Source of the DNA: Deltaproteobacteria bacterium
Lineage (GTDB): Bacteria > Desulfobacterota > Deferrimicrobia > Deferrimicrobiales > Deferrimicrobiaceae
DNA length: 59,841 nucleotides
Assembly (NCBI GenBank): GCA_016218975.1
Contig: JACRCO010000098.1
Coordinates: forward strand, 1 to 59,841
Direction: 5' to 3'
Part shown: one piece after another, positions 51,888 through 59,841 of the stretch
How positions within the stretch are numbered: position 1 is the first letter of the stretch
How the letters are laid out: each line of letters starts with the position of its first letter
Made by a program: the position numbers and the translations under genes
The notes under the pieces: generated by a model
Told to the model about the DNA's origin: nothing
The model's input: only the letters and a program-made list of their open reading frames with translations
Database searches by the model: none

Positions 51888-51926
51888 CCCAAGGCAAGTG
51901 CACTACCAGGCTGCGCTAAATCCCGA
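51888..51926 (-). other. Degenerate 5' fragment of tRNA-Pro
   Basis: CCCAAGGCAAGTG followed by CACTACCAGGCTGCGCTAAA and TCCCGAC matches the 5' half of the intact tRNA with about three changes. It lies on the same strand as the intact gene and, with the copy at 50956, brackets the right HEPN/MNT pair. It looks like an older attachment scar. Confidence 0.75.
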
Positions 51927-52032
51927 CGTCTTCTTACGATACGCTTTGATGGATTATAGGCGGATTCGGCGGCATCATCTATATCCAAAAACCAGGATAC
52001 TGCATGGAAGGGCAACCGCCGGCACAGGCGCC

Positions 52033-52641
52033 TTACCCCAGCACCCCCTGGGCGCGCAGTTCCGCGACAAGCTTGCGGATCGCCTGGCCGCGGTGGCTGA
52101 TCCTGTTCTTCTCCTCGGTGGATAGCTCGGCCATTGTTCTTCCCGTCCCTTTCACAAGGAAGACGGGGTCATAACCGAAACCTCCCGTCCCGCGCGGGGC
52201 GGGGATGATCTCACCGTCGATCCGGCCGTCCGTTTCCGCGATCACGCGGCCTGGAAGCACGCAGACCGCCACGCATACGAACGCCGCTTTCCACGGCCCG
52301 GGACACGCCTTAAGATCGTCAAGGAGCATGGCATTGTTGTCGCGATCCGACGCCTGCGGGCCCGCGTATCGCGCGGAATGCACTCCGGGCCGTCCTCCCA
52401 GCGCGTCCACCACAATGCCGGAGTCGTCGGCGATGCACATCAGCCGGTGGGCCGCGGCGTAATGAAGCGCCTTGATCCGGGCGTTATCGGAGAAGGTCTT
52501 CCCGTTCTCCTCGGGTTCCTTTATATGCGGCATTTCGAAGATCGCCTTGACCTCGACGTTTTTCAGCGCTCCCAGCCCCAACAGCGCCTTTAGCTCCTGG
52601 ACTTTCCCGCGGTTTTTCGTGGCCAGGAGGAGCCGGATCAC
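52033..52641 (-). CDS. rdgB: XTP/dITP diphosphatase (HAM1/RdgB)
   Basis: 202 residues from GTG 52641, overlapping the rph stop. It cleans non-canonical purine nucleoside triphosphates from the pool. [52 protein letters not shown] and [16 protein letters not shown] are the family signatures, all intact. The rph-rdgB pairing is common in bacteria. Confidence 0.96.
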   Translation of the reverse strand: MIRLLLATKNRGKVQELKALLGLGALKNVEVKAIFEMPHIKEPEENGKTFSDNARIKALHYAAAHRLMCIADDSGIVVDALGGRPGVHSARYAGPQASDRDNNAMLLDDLKACPGPWKAAFVCVAVCVLPGRVIAETDGRIDGEIIPAPRGTGGFGYDPVFLVKGTGRTMAELSTEEKNRISHRGQAIRKLVAELRAQGVLG

Positions 52642-53390
52642 TTGCTCCCCCGCCTCCAGGAATTCTGCATCCGCGCGATACTTTTCCCCGCGCCCATGGC
52701 CGCCCGTAGCATTGCGTCGAGCTGGCCGCGGGTGAACGGCCTGCCTTCGGCGGTTCCCTGGACCTCGACCATGTCCCCGCTACCCGTCATTACCACGTTC
52801 ATGTCCACTTCGGCGGATGAATCCTCCTCGTAGTCGAGGTCGACGAGGATCCTGCCTCCCACGACGCCGACGCTGATCGCCGCGACGGGCTCCCGGACGG
52901 GATTCCATGAAATCGTTCCGCCCGATACCAGCCGTGCGCATGCCTGCCACAAGGCGATCCAGGCGCCGTTGATCGACGCCGTGCGCGTCCCTCCGTCAGC
53001 CTGGAGCACGTCGCAGTCTATCGTGATCGTCCTTTCTCCCAGCGCCTCGAAATCCACCACCGCCCTCAATGCGCGCCCGATCAGGCGCTGGATTTCATAC
53101 GTGCGCCCCTGGACCTTCCCCGTTCTCCCCTCTCTGGCCACCCGTGTGTCCGTGGAACGCGGCAGCATCGAATATTCCGCGGTGACCCATCCCTTGCCGG
53201 TTCCCTTGAGGAATGGCGGAACCCGCTCTTCGATCGACGCGGCGCAGACCACTTTCGTGTCGCCCATTTCAAAAAGAACCGACCCTTCAGCGTGCTTCTG
53301 CACCCCTTCGACGATCCGGATCGGGCGGATCTCCCCTGCCTTTCTTCCTCCCGAGCGTTTCAAGGCCGGGCCGGTCCCCGACTTCTTCAT
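52638..53390 (-). CDS. rph: Ribonuclease PH
   Basis: 250 residues. A phosphorolytic 3' exoribonuclease that trims tRNA 3' ends. [53 protein letters not shown] and [20 protein letters not shown] are the conserved blocks with the phosphate-binding Arg and catalytic Asp. Its ATG overlaps the stop of the upstream kinase gene by 4 nt. Confidence 0.96.
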   Translation of the reverse strand: MKKSGTGPALKRSGGRKAGEIRPIRIVEGVQKHAEGSVLFEMGDTKVVCAASIEERVPPFLKGTGKGWVTAEYSMLPRSTDTRVAREGRTGKVQGRTYEIQRLIGRALRAVVDFEALGERTITIDCDVLQADGGTRTASINGAWIALWQACARLVSGGTISWNPVREPVAAISVGVVGGRILVDLDYEEDSSAEVDMNVVMTGSGDMVEVQGTAEGRPFTRGQLDAMLRAAMGAGKSIARMQNSWRRGSK

Positions 53391-55399
53391 CTATACGTCC
53401 CCCCCGGCCCCGATTCCAGCACCTCGCGGACCTTCGTCGTGAGCGTTCCAGGACCGAACGGTTTCTGCAGGAATGCCACTTCCCGGTTCGCCACCCTGTG
53501 ATGCAATGAAACCTTGTCCGTGTAGCCGGACATGAAAAGCACCTTCATCTCCCGCCGAAGCGGGGACAGCCGCTCGGCAAGCTCCTGCCCGCTCATCTTC
53601 GGCATCACCATGTCCGTCACCATAAGGTGGATCGGTTTCCCGTACCGCATGGATATCTCGAGCGCCTCTTCCCCGTTACCCGCCTCCAGCACCGTGTACC
53701 CGCTTCGCAGCAGAATTTCGCATACAAGCTCACGCACCATTTCTTCGTCTTCCACCACCAGGATCGTTTCCCTTCCACCCAGGGAACCCGGCTCGGCGGG
53801 GGCGATATCGTGGGGATCCGCCGCACCGTCGAAACGGGGCAGGTATATTTCGAAGGTCGTCCCCCGCCCGGAAACGCTGTCGACCCGAATATGCCCCCCG
53901 CTCTGCCGGACGATGCCGTATACGGTGGCAAGCCCCAGGCCCGTCCCCTTCTCCTTCGTGGTGAAGAATGGTTCGTACAGGTGCGTCTTGACTTCTTCGC
54001 TCATTCCCGTGCCGGTGTCGCTCATCGAAAGAACGACCCATTCGCCCGCGGGAACATCGGCGGGCGGTGAAGATGCCCCCTTCGGAACGTCCACGTTCGC
54101 TGTCCGGATATCGAGCCTGCCCCCCGCAGGCATGGCGTCCCGGGAATTGACCGCCAGGTTCACGATCACCTGCTCAACCTGGCCCGGATCGGCCTTCACC
54201 TTCCCCAATCCCTCGCCCAGCGAAGTGACCAGTTCGACGTCCTCGCCGATCAGCCGCCGGAGCATCCTTTCCACGTTCAGCACTACCGAGTTCAACTCAA
54301 GCAGCTTCGGCTGAAGAACCTGGCGGCGGCTGAAGGCGAGAAGCTGGCGGGTGAGCGCCGCCGCCCGCGCGCCGGCCCTGCGGATCTCCTCGATCTCTCT
54401 CCACATCGGTTCGCTGTCGCCGACCCGGTCGAGCAACAGTTCGCTGTACCCAGTTATCGCCATCAACAGGTTGTTGAAGTCGTGGGCGATCCCTCCTGCC
54501 AGCCTTCCCACCGCCTCCATCTTCTGAGCCTGGCGAAGCTGATCCTCGCTGAGCCGCAGCGCTTCCTCGGCCCGCTTCCGCTCGGAAATGTCCGTTATTA
54601 TGGACATTATGCTGGTGATCCCGCCGGACGCGTCGCGCAACGGCGCCGTCGATACGCTGATTTCGATGGCCGAGCCGTCCTTTCGCACGCGGCGAAGCTC
54701 CTTGCCGGTGAACGTCCCGCCGCCGAGTGCGAATTCACGGAACGCACGGAATTCTTCCTTCTTGTCCTCCGGAACTATCGGGTGAGGCCTGCCCACCACC
54801 TCCTGCGCCATCCAACCGAACATTCGTTCGGCGGCCGGGTTCCACATACGTATGTTCCCGACCGGATCGAACGTGACGATGGCCAGCGGCGACGCGTTGA
54901 TGAGCGCCTGGAGAGTCTCTCCGCTGGACCGCAGTTCCTCCTCCGCACGTTTTCGCTCGGTAAGGTCGCGTACGAAGCCAAGGACGGCGGGGCGGCCCTG
55001 GTACACGGTGGGTATCGCATGCACCTCCACGTCCACGGCGGTGCCGTCGAGCCGGAGGAACTTCGCCTCTTCCACGGGGGTTCCCTTCCGCTCCTCCATC
55101 AACTCCCCGATACGCCTCCCCGCAAGCTCCCTGGAATCGGGGTGTACAAGGTCCATCGCGTTCCGCCCGACAAGATCCTCCGGCGAAACTCCTCCGAAGA
55201 ACTTCACCCCGGGCTCGTTGATGTAGGCGACTTTTCCGTCCTGCAGGATGGCGACCACGTCAGGGTAACGCTCCACGACGCGGCGGTATCGTTCCTCGCT
55301 CTCCCTGAGCTCCGCGAGGAGACGCGCGTTTTCCCTGTTGCCTCTTCGCGATGCCTTGGGGCGCACGGCCCTGGAGCGCTTTGGAGTATCGTCAGCCAT
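53387..55399 (-). CDS. Hybrid sensor histidine kinase (PAS-PAS-HisKA-HATPase-REC)
   Basis: About 670 residues from ATG 55399 (GGGAAG upstream); ATG 55414 lacks a ribosome site. No membrane segments, so cytoplasmic. PAS 1 (about 35-155), PAS 2 (160-285), a short coiled linker, HisKA with [19 protein letters not shown] (phospho-His), HATPase with [11 protein letters not shown] (N box), SDTGTGMS (G1) and [13 protein letters not shown] (G2), then a receiver with [20 protein letters not shown] (phospho-Asp) and LQKPFG. There is no output domain. It is the head gene of a kinase-rph-rdgB operon. Confidence 0.93.
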   Translation of the reverse strand: MADDTPKRSRAVRPKASRRGNRENARLLAELRESEERYRRVVERYPDVVAILQDGKVAYINEPGVKFFGGVSPEDLVGRNAMDLVHPDSRELAGRRIGELMEERKGTPVEEAKFLRLDGTAVDVEVHAIPTVYQGRPAVLGFVRDLTERKRAEEELRSSGETLQALINASPLAIVTFDPVGNIRMWNPAAERMFGWMAQEVVGRPHPIVPEDKKEEFRAFREFALGGGTFTGKELRRVRKDGSAIEISVSTAPLRDASGGITSIMSIITDISERKRAEEALRLSEDQLRQAQKMEAVGRLAGGIAHDFNNLLMAITGYSELLLDRVGDSEPMWREIEEIRRAGARAAALTRQLLAFSRRQVLQPKLLELNSVVLNVERMLRRLIGEDVELVTSLGEGLGKVKADPGQVEQVIVNLAVNSRDAMPAGGRLDIRTANVDVPKGASSPPADVPAGEWVVLSMSDTGTGMSEEVKTHLYEPFFTTKEKGTGLGLATVYGIVRQSGGHIRVDSVSGRGTTFEIYLPRFDGAADPHDIAPAEPGSLGGRETILVVEDEEMVRELVCEILLRSGYTVLEAGNGEEALEISMRYGKPIHLMVTDMVMPKMSGQELAERLSPLRREMKVLFMSGYTDKVSLHHRVANREVAFLQKPFGPGTLTTKVREVLESGPGGTYR

Positions 55400-55534
55400 A
55401 GGTCCGCTTCCCATGCCGTCGATCCATCTGAAAAATAATACACGGAAATCGACCGTACTTGGCCGATTTCGGTGCGTTTGTAAAAATTTCCGTTCGGGTT
55501 TTTCTTACTGGAAGGTTTCTTCGGGAATCGACTC

Positions 55535-56296
55535 TTACGGCAGGCTGCATCCTTGCGACTTCTGCAAGGCCTGGATTCGTACGACTTTACCCGTCTGGGC
55601 GTCTACGATCACTGCGCATCCGCCGGATGAGGAGGACTTGCCGTTCTTCCTGGGGAACATGTTTATGACAAACACTTGGCGGTACTCGACGGACCCCGCA
55701 TTCCTCTCCGGGAATATAGCCATGTTCTCCGCGAAGAGGCGATACTCCTTCCTTTCCGTCGCCGGCAGGGAGCTCTGCGCCGCCTTGATTGCCTGGCCGC
55801 GGTGAATTTTCACCGACCCGGGGGCGCGCGCGTTCGGATAAAGCATGGCGTCGAGCGACTTTATATGCCCGTCGGTATCGATGGAAAACACGAGGGAAGA
55901 ATCGTAAACCGCCATTCCGCGGACCCTCTGCTGGTAACTTACGCGCCATATGCCGTCCGTCTTTTCCGCTTTCTTCAGGACAAGATGCTCGGGCGGAACT
56001 TTAAGCAGCGAACCGTATTTCCCGACCAGAAGGGCCCCGATTTCGTTGATCTCACTCTTCGTCAAACCCGCGATGTTCTTGATCTCGAGCAGGTCGGATC
56101 CGACCGCCGTGATGTTCTGTGGAGCCATGGTCAGCGAGTCCCACGTCACATCAAGGGATTGCCCGTTCAGATTTACATGCCGGTCGCCGGCCCTGAACGC
56201 TTTTACCTGGAGCGGCGCCAGCATAAAGAAAAGCGCCATCGCGGCGGGAAGAACGCTTTTTCCGCGTGAGAAACGGTCGGTTGCAGTTACGGGCAC
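55535..56296 (-). CDS. Exported protein with FTP/PepSY-like propeptide domain
   Basis: About 253 residues; the start is uncertain (GTG 56296 proposed, frame open to 56575 but overlapping the next gene). RFSRGKSVLPAAMALFFMLA to QVKA is the signal peptide. The mature part has a fungalysin/thermolysin-propeptide pattern: KVPPEHLVLKKAEKTDGIWR, VSYQQRVRGMAVYDSSLVFS and IDTDGHIKSLDAMLYPNAR, then a PepSY-like EYRQVFVINMF and GGCAVIVDAQTGKVVRIQAL. No protease domain follows, so it is a free inhibitory or chaperone-like module. Confidence 0.7.
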   Translation of the reverse strand: MPVTATDRFSRGKSVLPAAMALFFMLAPLQVKAFRAGDRHVNLNGQSLDVTWDSLTMAPQNITAVGSDLLEIKNIAGLTKSEINEIGALLVGKYGSLLKVPPEHLVLKKAEKTDGIWRVSYQQRVRGMAVYDSSLVFSIDTDGHIKSLDAMLYPNARAPGSVKIHRGQAIKAAQSSLPATERKEYRLFAENMAIFPERNAGSVEYRQVFVINMFPRKNGKSSSSGGCAVIVDAQTGKVVRIQALQKSQGCSLP

Positions 56297-56435
56297 CGGG
56301 ATAACGCTCGTGTGACGTCCATCCGCTCTCGATTGCCGTACGGGTTCGCCTGTAGCTGAAGGTCCAAGGTGATGGTGGAAAATATAAATTCGGCGGCAGG
56401 AGAAGTCAACGCATTTGCGAACGTGTTGCGCCCTC

Positions 56436-59400
56436 TCAAGGGCCCGGCACGGGCATCGACAAATCAATCTCGTAGTCCCATTCACGCGCAGGTCCGGAAG
56501 GCGGCGCGCCGGCAGAACCGTACCACTTGATCCAGTCGATCCAGCCGTAGAACACATTGCTGCCAAGGCTCGCATCCGATCCTATCGCAAATATGCCGTT
56601 CGCCTTCACGATCGAATCTCCTGTGTAAAACTTCCTGGAATTGTCCGTCCCCTGGTAAGACTGGTCGGCCTTGGTGCAGTTCCTCAGACCCGACCACAGG
56701 TTGTCGTTGTAATTCCCGTTGGTACCCTGATCCTCAACGTAAATGTCGGCCGGCACGAAGTATTGCCCCGGAATCCCCCCCGCCTTGTTGTTGTCCCAGA
56801 CCGCAAGGACGTAATACCAGTGGTCGGAAACGATCGGGCAAAGCGTGTAATCGGTCAGGACCGGCTTGGTCGCCACGCCCCCGTGCCTGTCTACCGGGTT
56901 CGCCCAGAACGCGATGGAAGCCACGCCGGATGGTGCGCTGTATGTCCATCCCGACATGGCATTGTTCCGCCAGACCGACACCTGGTAGTTGCCGCCGTTG
57001 ACAAGACGTCCGACGATGCGCTTTATGTAGTTCGTCGTGCCGGACATCCCGGTGGGCCTGATCCGCGCCTCCAGCCGCATCCCCGTGTCCGCCTGCAGGC
57101 AGCTGTTGTTGTACTCGAACTTGATGTAGTTGTTGCTGTTGTCCCCGTAAAAGGTGCCGCTGCCCATGGTGTTGGACGGATCGTTCACAACGCCGTAGAG
57201 CAGGTTCGAATTGTCCAGGACGAAGGCGCTGCCGGCCGATTCGTCCAGGTTGAAGACGACCTGGCCGGTCGGGCATCCGGAGAACTGCGTGATGACCACG
57301 GACGTCGTGTCGGCGGGATTCCCGTGATCGTCGAAAATCGAATTCGCGGCCGCTGCAAGGGTGTCCACGTTGATGTCGTTCGAGTTGTCGAGGGCGGCAT
57401 TCAAGGTCAGAGTGGCGGTGGAGGCGCCCGCCGTGTGCGTCACCCCCGTTATAGTCCTGCCGTTGTCGGTATCCGTCAGAGTGAAATCGAATCGGTCAAG
57501 GGCGCCGGTACCGTTCGAGTTGGAGTACACCCCCTCGGAGAAGGTCACGTAGAGCTGGTTTGTCCCGATTACCCCTTCCACCCTGTCGATCCGCGGGGGC
57601 GCCATGGTGTCGATGGTTTGGAAATACGAGGGGGACTTGGTGATGTTCCAGACCTTCACCTCGTCCAACCGGCCTATGAAGTTGTTCGCGGCATCCGACC
57701 AGTTCAAGCCTCCGATTGACAGGGCCGTCGCGCACCAGCCGCTGCACCTGCTTGCGTCCTTGAATCTCATGTCGCTGAACGGAAACATGGCGTTTTCGCC
57801 GGCGCCGGGTTGGGCGTAGCAGGACGATATACTGCTATAACTGGTCGTCACGTCCTCGCCGTTAACATAGATCCTGATCCTCCCGGCGGATCCATCCAAG
57901 GAGTCCCGGTCCGGCCCGGTGGAATCGTAGGTGGCGGCGACGTGGGTCCACTGGTTTAGCGGGATCGAAACCGTGCTGAAAGCTCCGCGCAATCCGTTGC
58001 AGGTCGTTCCGTCCCAGTCGCTTGTCGGACCCCCTCCGGTCATGTTGGTAAACATGGCGACCCGTAATCTCCCGTCTATCTGCTTCAGGAATAAGGCATA
58101 CCCTCCCTGCCAATAGTTACTCTTCGCCATGATCTTTCGCTCGTTGTTGTCGCTGACGGTCGGGTATACCCACGCCTCCAGCGTCATGTTGTACTTCATT
58201 TCCGTAAGCCTGGAGATGTTGCCCGTTTTTCCGTTGTTCGTGGAATCCCATACCGCGGAACCCGATACCGAGCCGTCGCTGCCGACCTCGATCGGGTTGT
58301 TGTTCACCTGGATTCCCGTCCCGACCCTTCCGGACGTGTAGGTGCCGGCCCCGTTCACCCACAGACCGTGGTTGTTCCACATGTTGTTGTCCTTGAGGTT
58401 GCCTTCGAACGGGTAATGGACGACGAGGCCGTTTTCGTGGGCGGGGGCGGCCTGCGTCGCCGTCCCCTTCCGCTTGTTTTCATGGAAGGTCGCCCACTCG
58501 CTCGGCGTGTTCATGAGGTCCGTGTTCCACACATAGGTGCTGGAGTGGCACCGCCCGTAGCACTCGCCGGCCCCGAACGCCACATGGTCGTATGGATCCG
58601 GCTGATGGCACGGGCCTGTGGCGCACACTCCGTTGTTGTGCCAGCCCGGGTTGTAGGAGTGTTCCCTCGTCTTCGGATAGTGGCACGCGTAGCATACCCC
58701 CACGCTGTTGCCGGTACCGAACCCCATCGTCCGACGGTCGTTGACCAGCTCGACGTCGTTTCCGACGGTGTTGTCGTCCAGTGAATTGCTCAAGGAGTAG
58801 CGCAGCAGCTTGTACTTGTTCGAACCGTGAGCTTCGTGGCAGTCGGTGCAGGAGAGGACGTAATTCACTCCCGCGTTCCGAAGCTCCTGATCGTACGCTC
58901 CCTTGACCCAGGCGGAAGTGCCGGACCCCAGGGGTTTCACGGGCCAGCACTGGTTGACACCGGCGGAGGCCGCAGCCGCCTCGTCGCAGGAATCGGAAGT
59001 CCCCCAGTCGATCGCTCTTCCGCATCCCTCCCAGTTGGGGCAATCCTTCGGTCCGGCGTACTGGGCGCCGGTTATGCCTCCGCCGGTGATCATGCCGGTC
59101 AGCCCGGCGGTTTTAAGGCCGTGCGGATCGTTCGTCCAGTCCTTGGCCACGATCGCGTTGACCGCATACTGGTGGCAGTCCATGCAGAAGCCGACATAGT
59201 CCGGCAGCTCGGCCCCTCCGAGCGTATTCACCGTAACGTATGGCGTCTGGTATTTGCCGGTTCCGGCGTAGTCGTTCATTTTCTGGCCCGGCGAAGCTCC
59301 CCACACCGCGAGATTGTTCGTGAACCGTGTCACCGGGCTCTTGCCTTGGCCCGCCTGCAGGTATTTTCCGGTCACTATATGCACGTTATGGCAGGAGGTG

Positions 59401-59841
59401 CATTCGAGCGAGTAGGTGCCGCCGCCGATGGAAAACGAGGTGCCCAGCGGATGTTTCGAGGACATCCCGAAAGCGCCCTGGATGTTGTTGGAGTAGACGG
59501 AGCCGGAAATCGCGAGGTTCTGGATTCCGCCCGATGCGGGGTCCTTGTGGCACTGGTAGCACATCGCCTGCTTGTTCCCCTTCGTCATGGCGGCATAGGC
59601 CCCCGCCTTGCCGTGAACGTCGTGGCACTCCGTGCACTTCAGCGTGTTGTGCGCCGAAGACTGGTACGCAGCGTACGTCGAGTACATGTGGGGAGCGGTC
59701 ACCGCCGCGGTCCCGGGATCGTGGCACTGCCGGCAGTTGCTGTTCGTGTTGTCGTTGGCGAACCCGCTCCTTAGCCGCTTCCCCGATGTGTTGAAGTGCG
59801 AAGTCGTCAAATCGTGGCAGGAGCTGCACACCTGGTTCGCC
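56436..59841 (-). CDS. Multiheme c-type cytochrome with LamG-type and Ig-like domains (5' partial)
   Basis: At least 1134 residues; the start lies beyond the right edge. The visible N-terminal part has eight CXXCH (CSSCH, CRQCH, CTECH, CYQCH, CTSCH, CMDCH, CTDCH, CYACH), one CX4CH (CATGPCH) and one CX3CH (CYGRCH). A LamG/concanavalin-like domain (LVVHYPFEGNLKDNNMWNNH, MTLEAWVYPTVSDN, WTHVAATYDSTG), an Ig-like domain (NQLYVTFSEGVYSNSNGTG) and a second LamG-like domain (RLEARIRPTGMSG) follow. Such hybrids are exported and probably cell-surface; the sugar-binding folds may attach the cytochrome to matrix or mineral. Confidence 0.9.
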   Translation of the reverse strand, partial: ANQVCSSCHDLTTSHFNTSGKRLRSGFANDNTNSNCRQCHDPGTAAVTAPHMYSTYAAYQSSAHNTLKCTECHDVHGKAGAYAAMTKGNKQAMCYQCHKDPASGGIQNLAISGSVYSNNIQGAFGMSSKHPLGTSFSIGGGTYSLECTSCHNVHIVTGKYLQAGQGKSPVTRFTNNLAVWGASPGQKMNDYAGTGKYQTPYVTVNTLGGAELPDYVGFCMDCHQYAVNAIVAKDWTNDPHGLKTAGLTGMITGGGITGAQYAGPKDCPNWEGCGRAIDWGTSDSCDEAAAASAGVNQCWPVKPLGSGTSAWVKGAYDQELRNAGVNYVLSCTDCHEAHGSNKYKLLRYSLSNSLDDNTVGNDVELVNDRRTMGFGTGNSVGVCYACHYPKTREHSYNPGWHNNGVCATGPCHQPDPYDHVAFGAGECYGRCHSSTYVWNTDLMNTPSEWATFHENKRKGTATQAAPAHENGLVVHYPFEGNLKDNNMWNNHGLWVNGAGTYTSGRVGTGIQVNNNPIEVGSDGSVSGSAVWDSTNNGKTGNISRLTEMKYNMTLEAWVYPTVSDNNERKIMAKSNYWQGGYALFLKQIDGRLRVAMFTNMTGGGPTSDWDGTTCNGLRGAFSTVSIPLNQWTHVAATYDSTGPDRDSLDGSAGRIRIYVNGEDVTTSYSSISSCYAQPGAGENAMFPFSDMRFKDASRCSGWCATALSIGGLNWSDAANNFIGRLDEVKVWNITKSPSYFQTIDTMAPPRIDRVEGVIGTNQLYVTFSEGVYSNSNGTGALDRFDFTLTDTDNGRTITGVTHTAGASTATLTLNAALDNSNDINVDTLAAAANSIFDDHGNPADTTSVVITQFSGCPTGQVVFNLDESAGSAFVLDNSNLLYGVVNDPSNTMGSGTFYGDNSNNYIKFEYNNSCLQADTGMRLEARIRPTGMSGTTNYIKRIVGRLVNGGNYQVSVWRNNAMSGWTYSAPSGVASIAFWANPVDRHGGVATKPVLTDYTLCPIVSDHWYYVLAVWDNNKAGGIPGQYFVPADIYVEDQGTNGNYNDNLWSGLRNCTKADQSYQGTDNSRKFYTGDSIVKANGIFAIGSDASLGSNVFYGWIDWIKWYGSAGAPPSGPAREWDYEIDLSMPVPGP

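Noticed and set aside
1-59841. CRISPR arrays, insertion sequences, rRNA genes, phage structural or conjugation genes
   Set aside because: No regularly spaced identical short repeats, no transposase, rRNA, capsid, tail, relaxase or type IV secretion sequence was seen.

Overview
The window is about 60 kb of high-GC chromosomal DNA from an anaerobic or facultative, respiring Gram-negative bacterium. It carries tandem octaheme c-type cytochromes, a large extracellular-type multiheme cytochrome, an outer-membrane porin, a complete nitrate reductase operon, an RND efflux pump, a sigma-54 enhancer-binding regulator and a flagellin. Together these suggest a metal- or nitrate-respiring deltaproteobacterium (Desulfuromonadota/Geobacter-like). 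That placement is inferred from gene content, not from a marker gene.

Layout. 1-7.1 kb: a partial DJ-1/PfpI gene, an RND tripartite efflux operon (outer-membrane factor, adaptor, pump), half of a rhodanese with a UGA at its active-site loop, and a small periplasmic protein. 7.1-9.9 kb: proton-translocating transhydrogenase (pntAA-pntAB-pntB). 10-16.7 kb: a PAS-PAS-AAA-Fis sigma-54 activator, divergent from a porin / small periplasmic protein / octaheme cytochrome / octaheme cytochrome operon that resembles the Geobacter ext electron-conduit clusters. The second cytochrome has one in-frame TGA at a position where its paralogue has Cys. 16.8-21.5 kb: a subtilase plus a small protein (possible protease/gasdermin-like pair), a flagellin whose variable domain is seven propeller-like repeats, and a carboxymuconolactone-decarboxylase-like protein. 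21.7-31.8 kb: a cytochrome c-narGHJI-narK operon behind an FNR/DNR-type box, a LOG-family gene and a small exported protein.

31.9-50.7 kb is an integrated defence island. It is bounded by a 52-nt 3' fragment of tRNA-Pro(UGG) on the left and the intact tRNA-Pro on the right, has an excisionase and tyrosine integrase at the left end, and is visibly less GC-rich than its surroundings. Inside, eleven genes run leftwards almost without gaps: type I restriction-modification (hsdR, hsdM, hsdS), a type II CBASS (Cap4 nuclease-SAVED, CD-NTase, Cap2 E1/E2, Cap3 JAB), then a second CD-NTase with an S-4TM predicted pore-former, a 611-residue protein I do not recognise, and a TIR-like protein. HEPN/MNT toxin-antitoxin-type pairs sit at both edges. 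The last four-gene module is the best candidate for an undescribed system.

50.7-59.8 kb returns to core-like DNA: duplicated pieces of the tRNA-Pro locus, the second HEPN/MNT pair, a hybrid histidine kinase-rph-rdgB operon, a PepSY/FTP-like exported protein, and a multiheme cytochrome with LamG-type domains that runs off the right edge.
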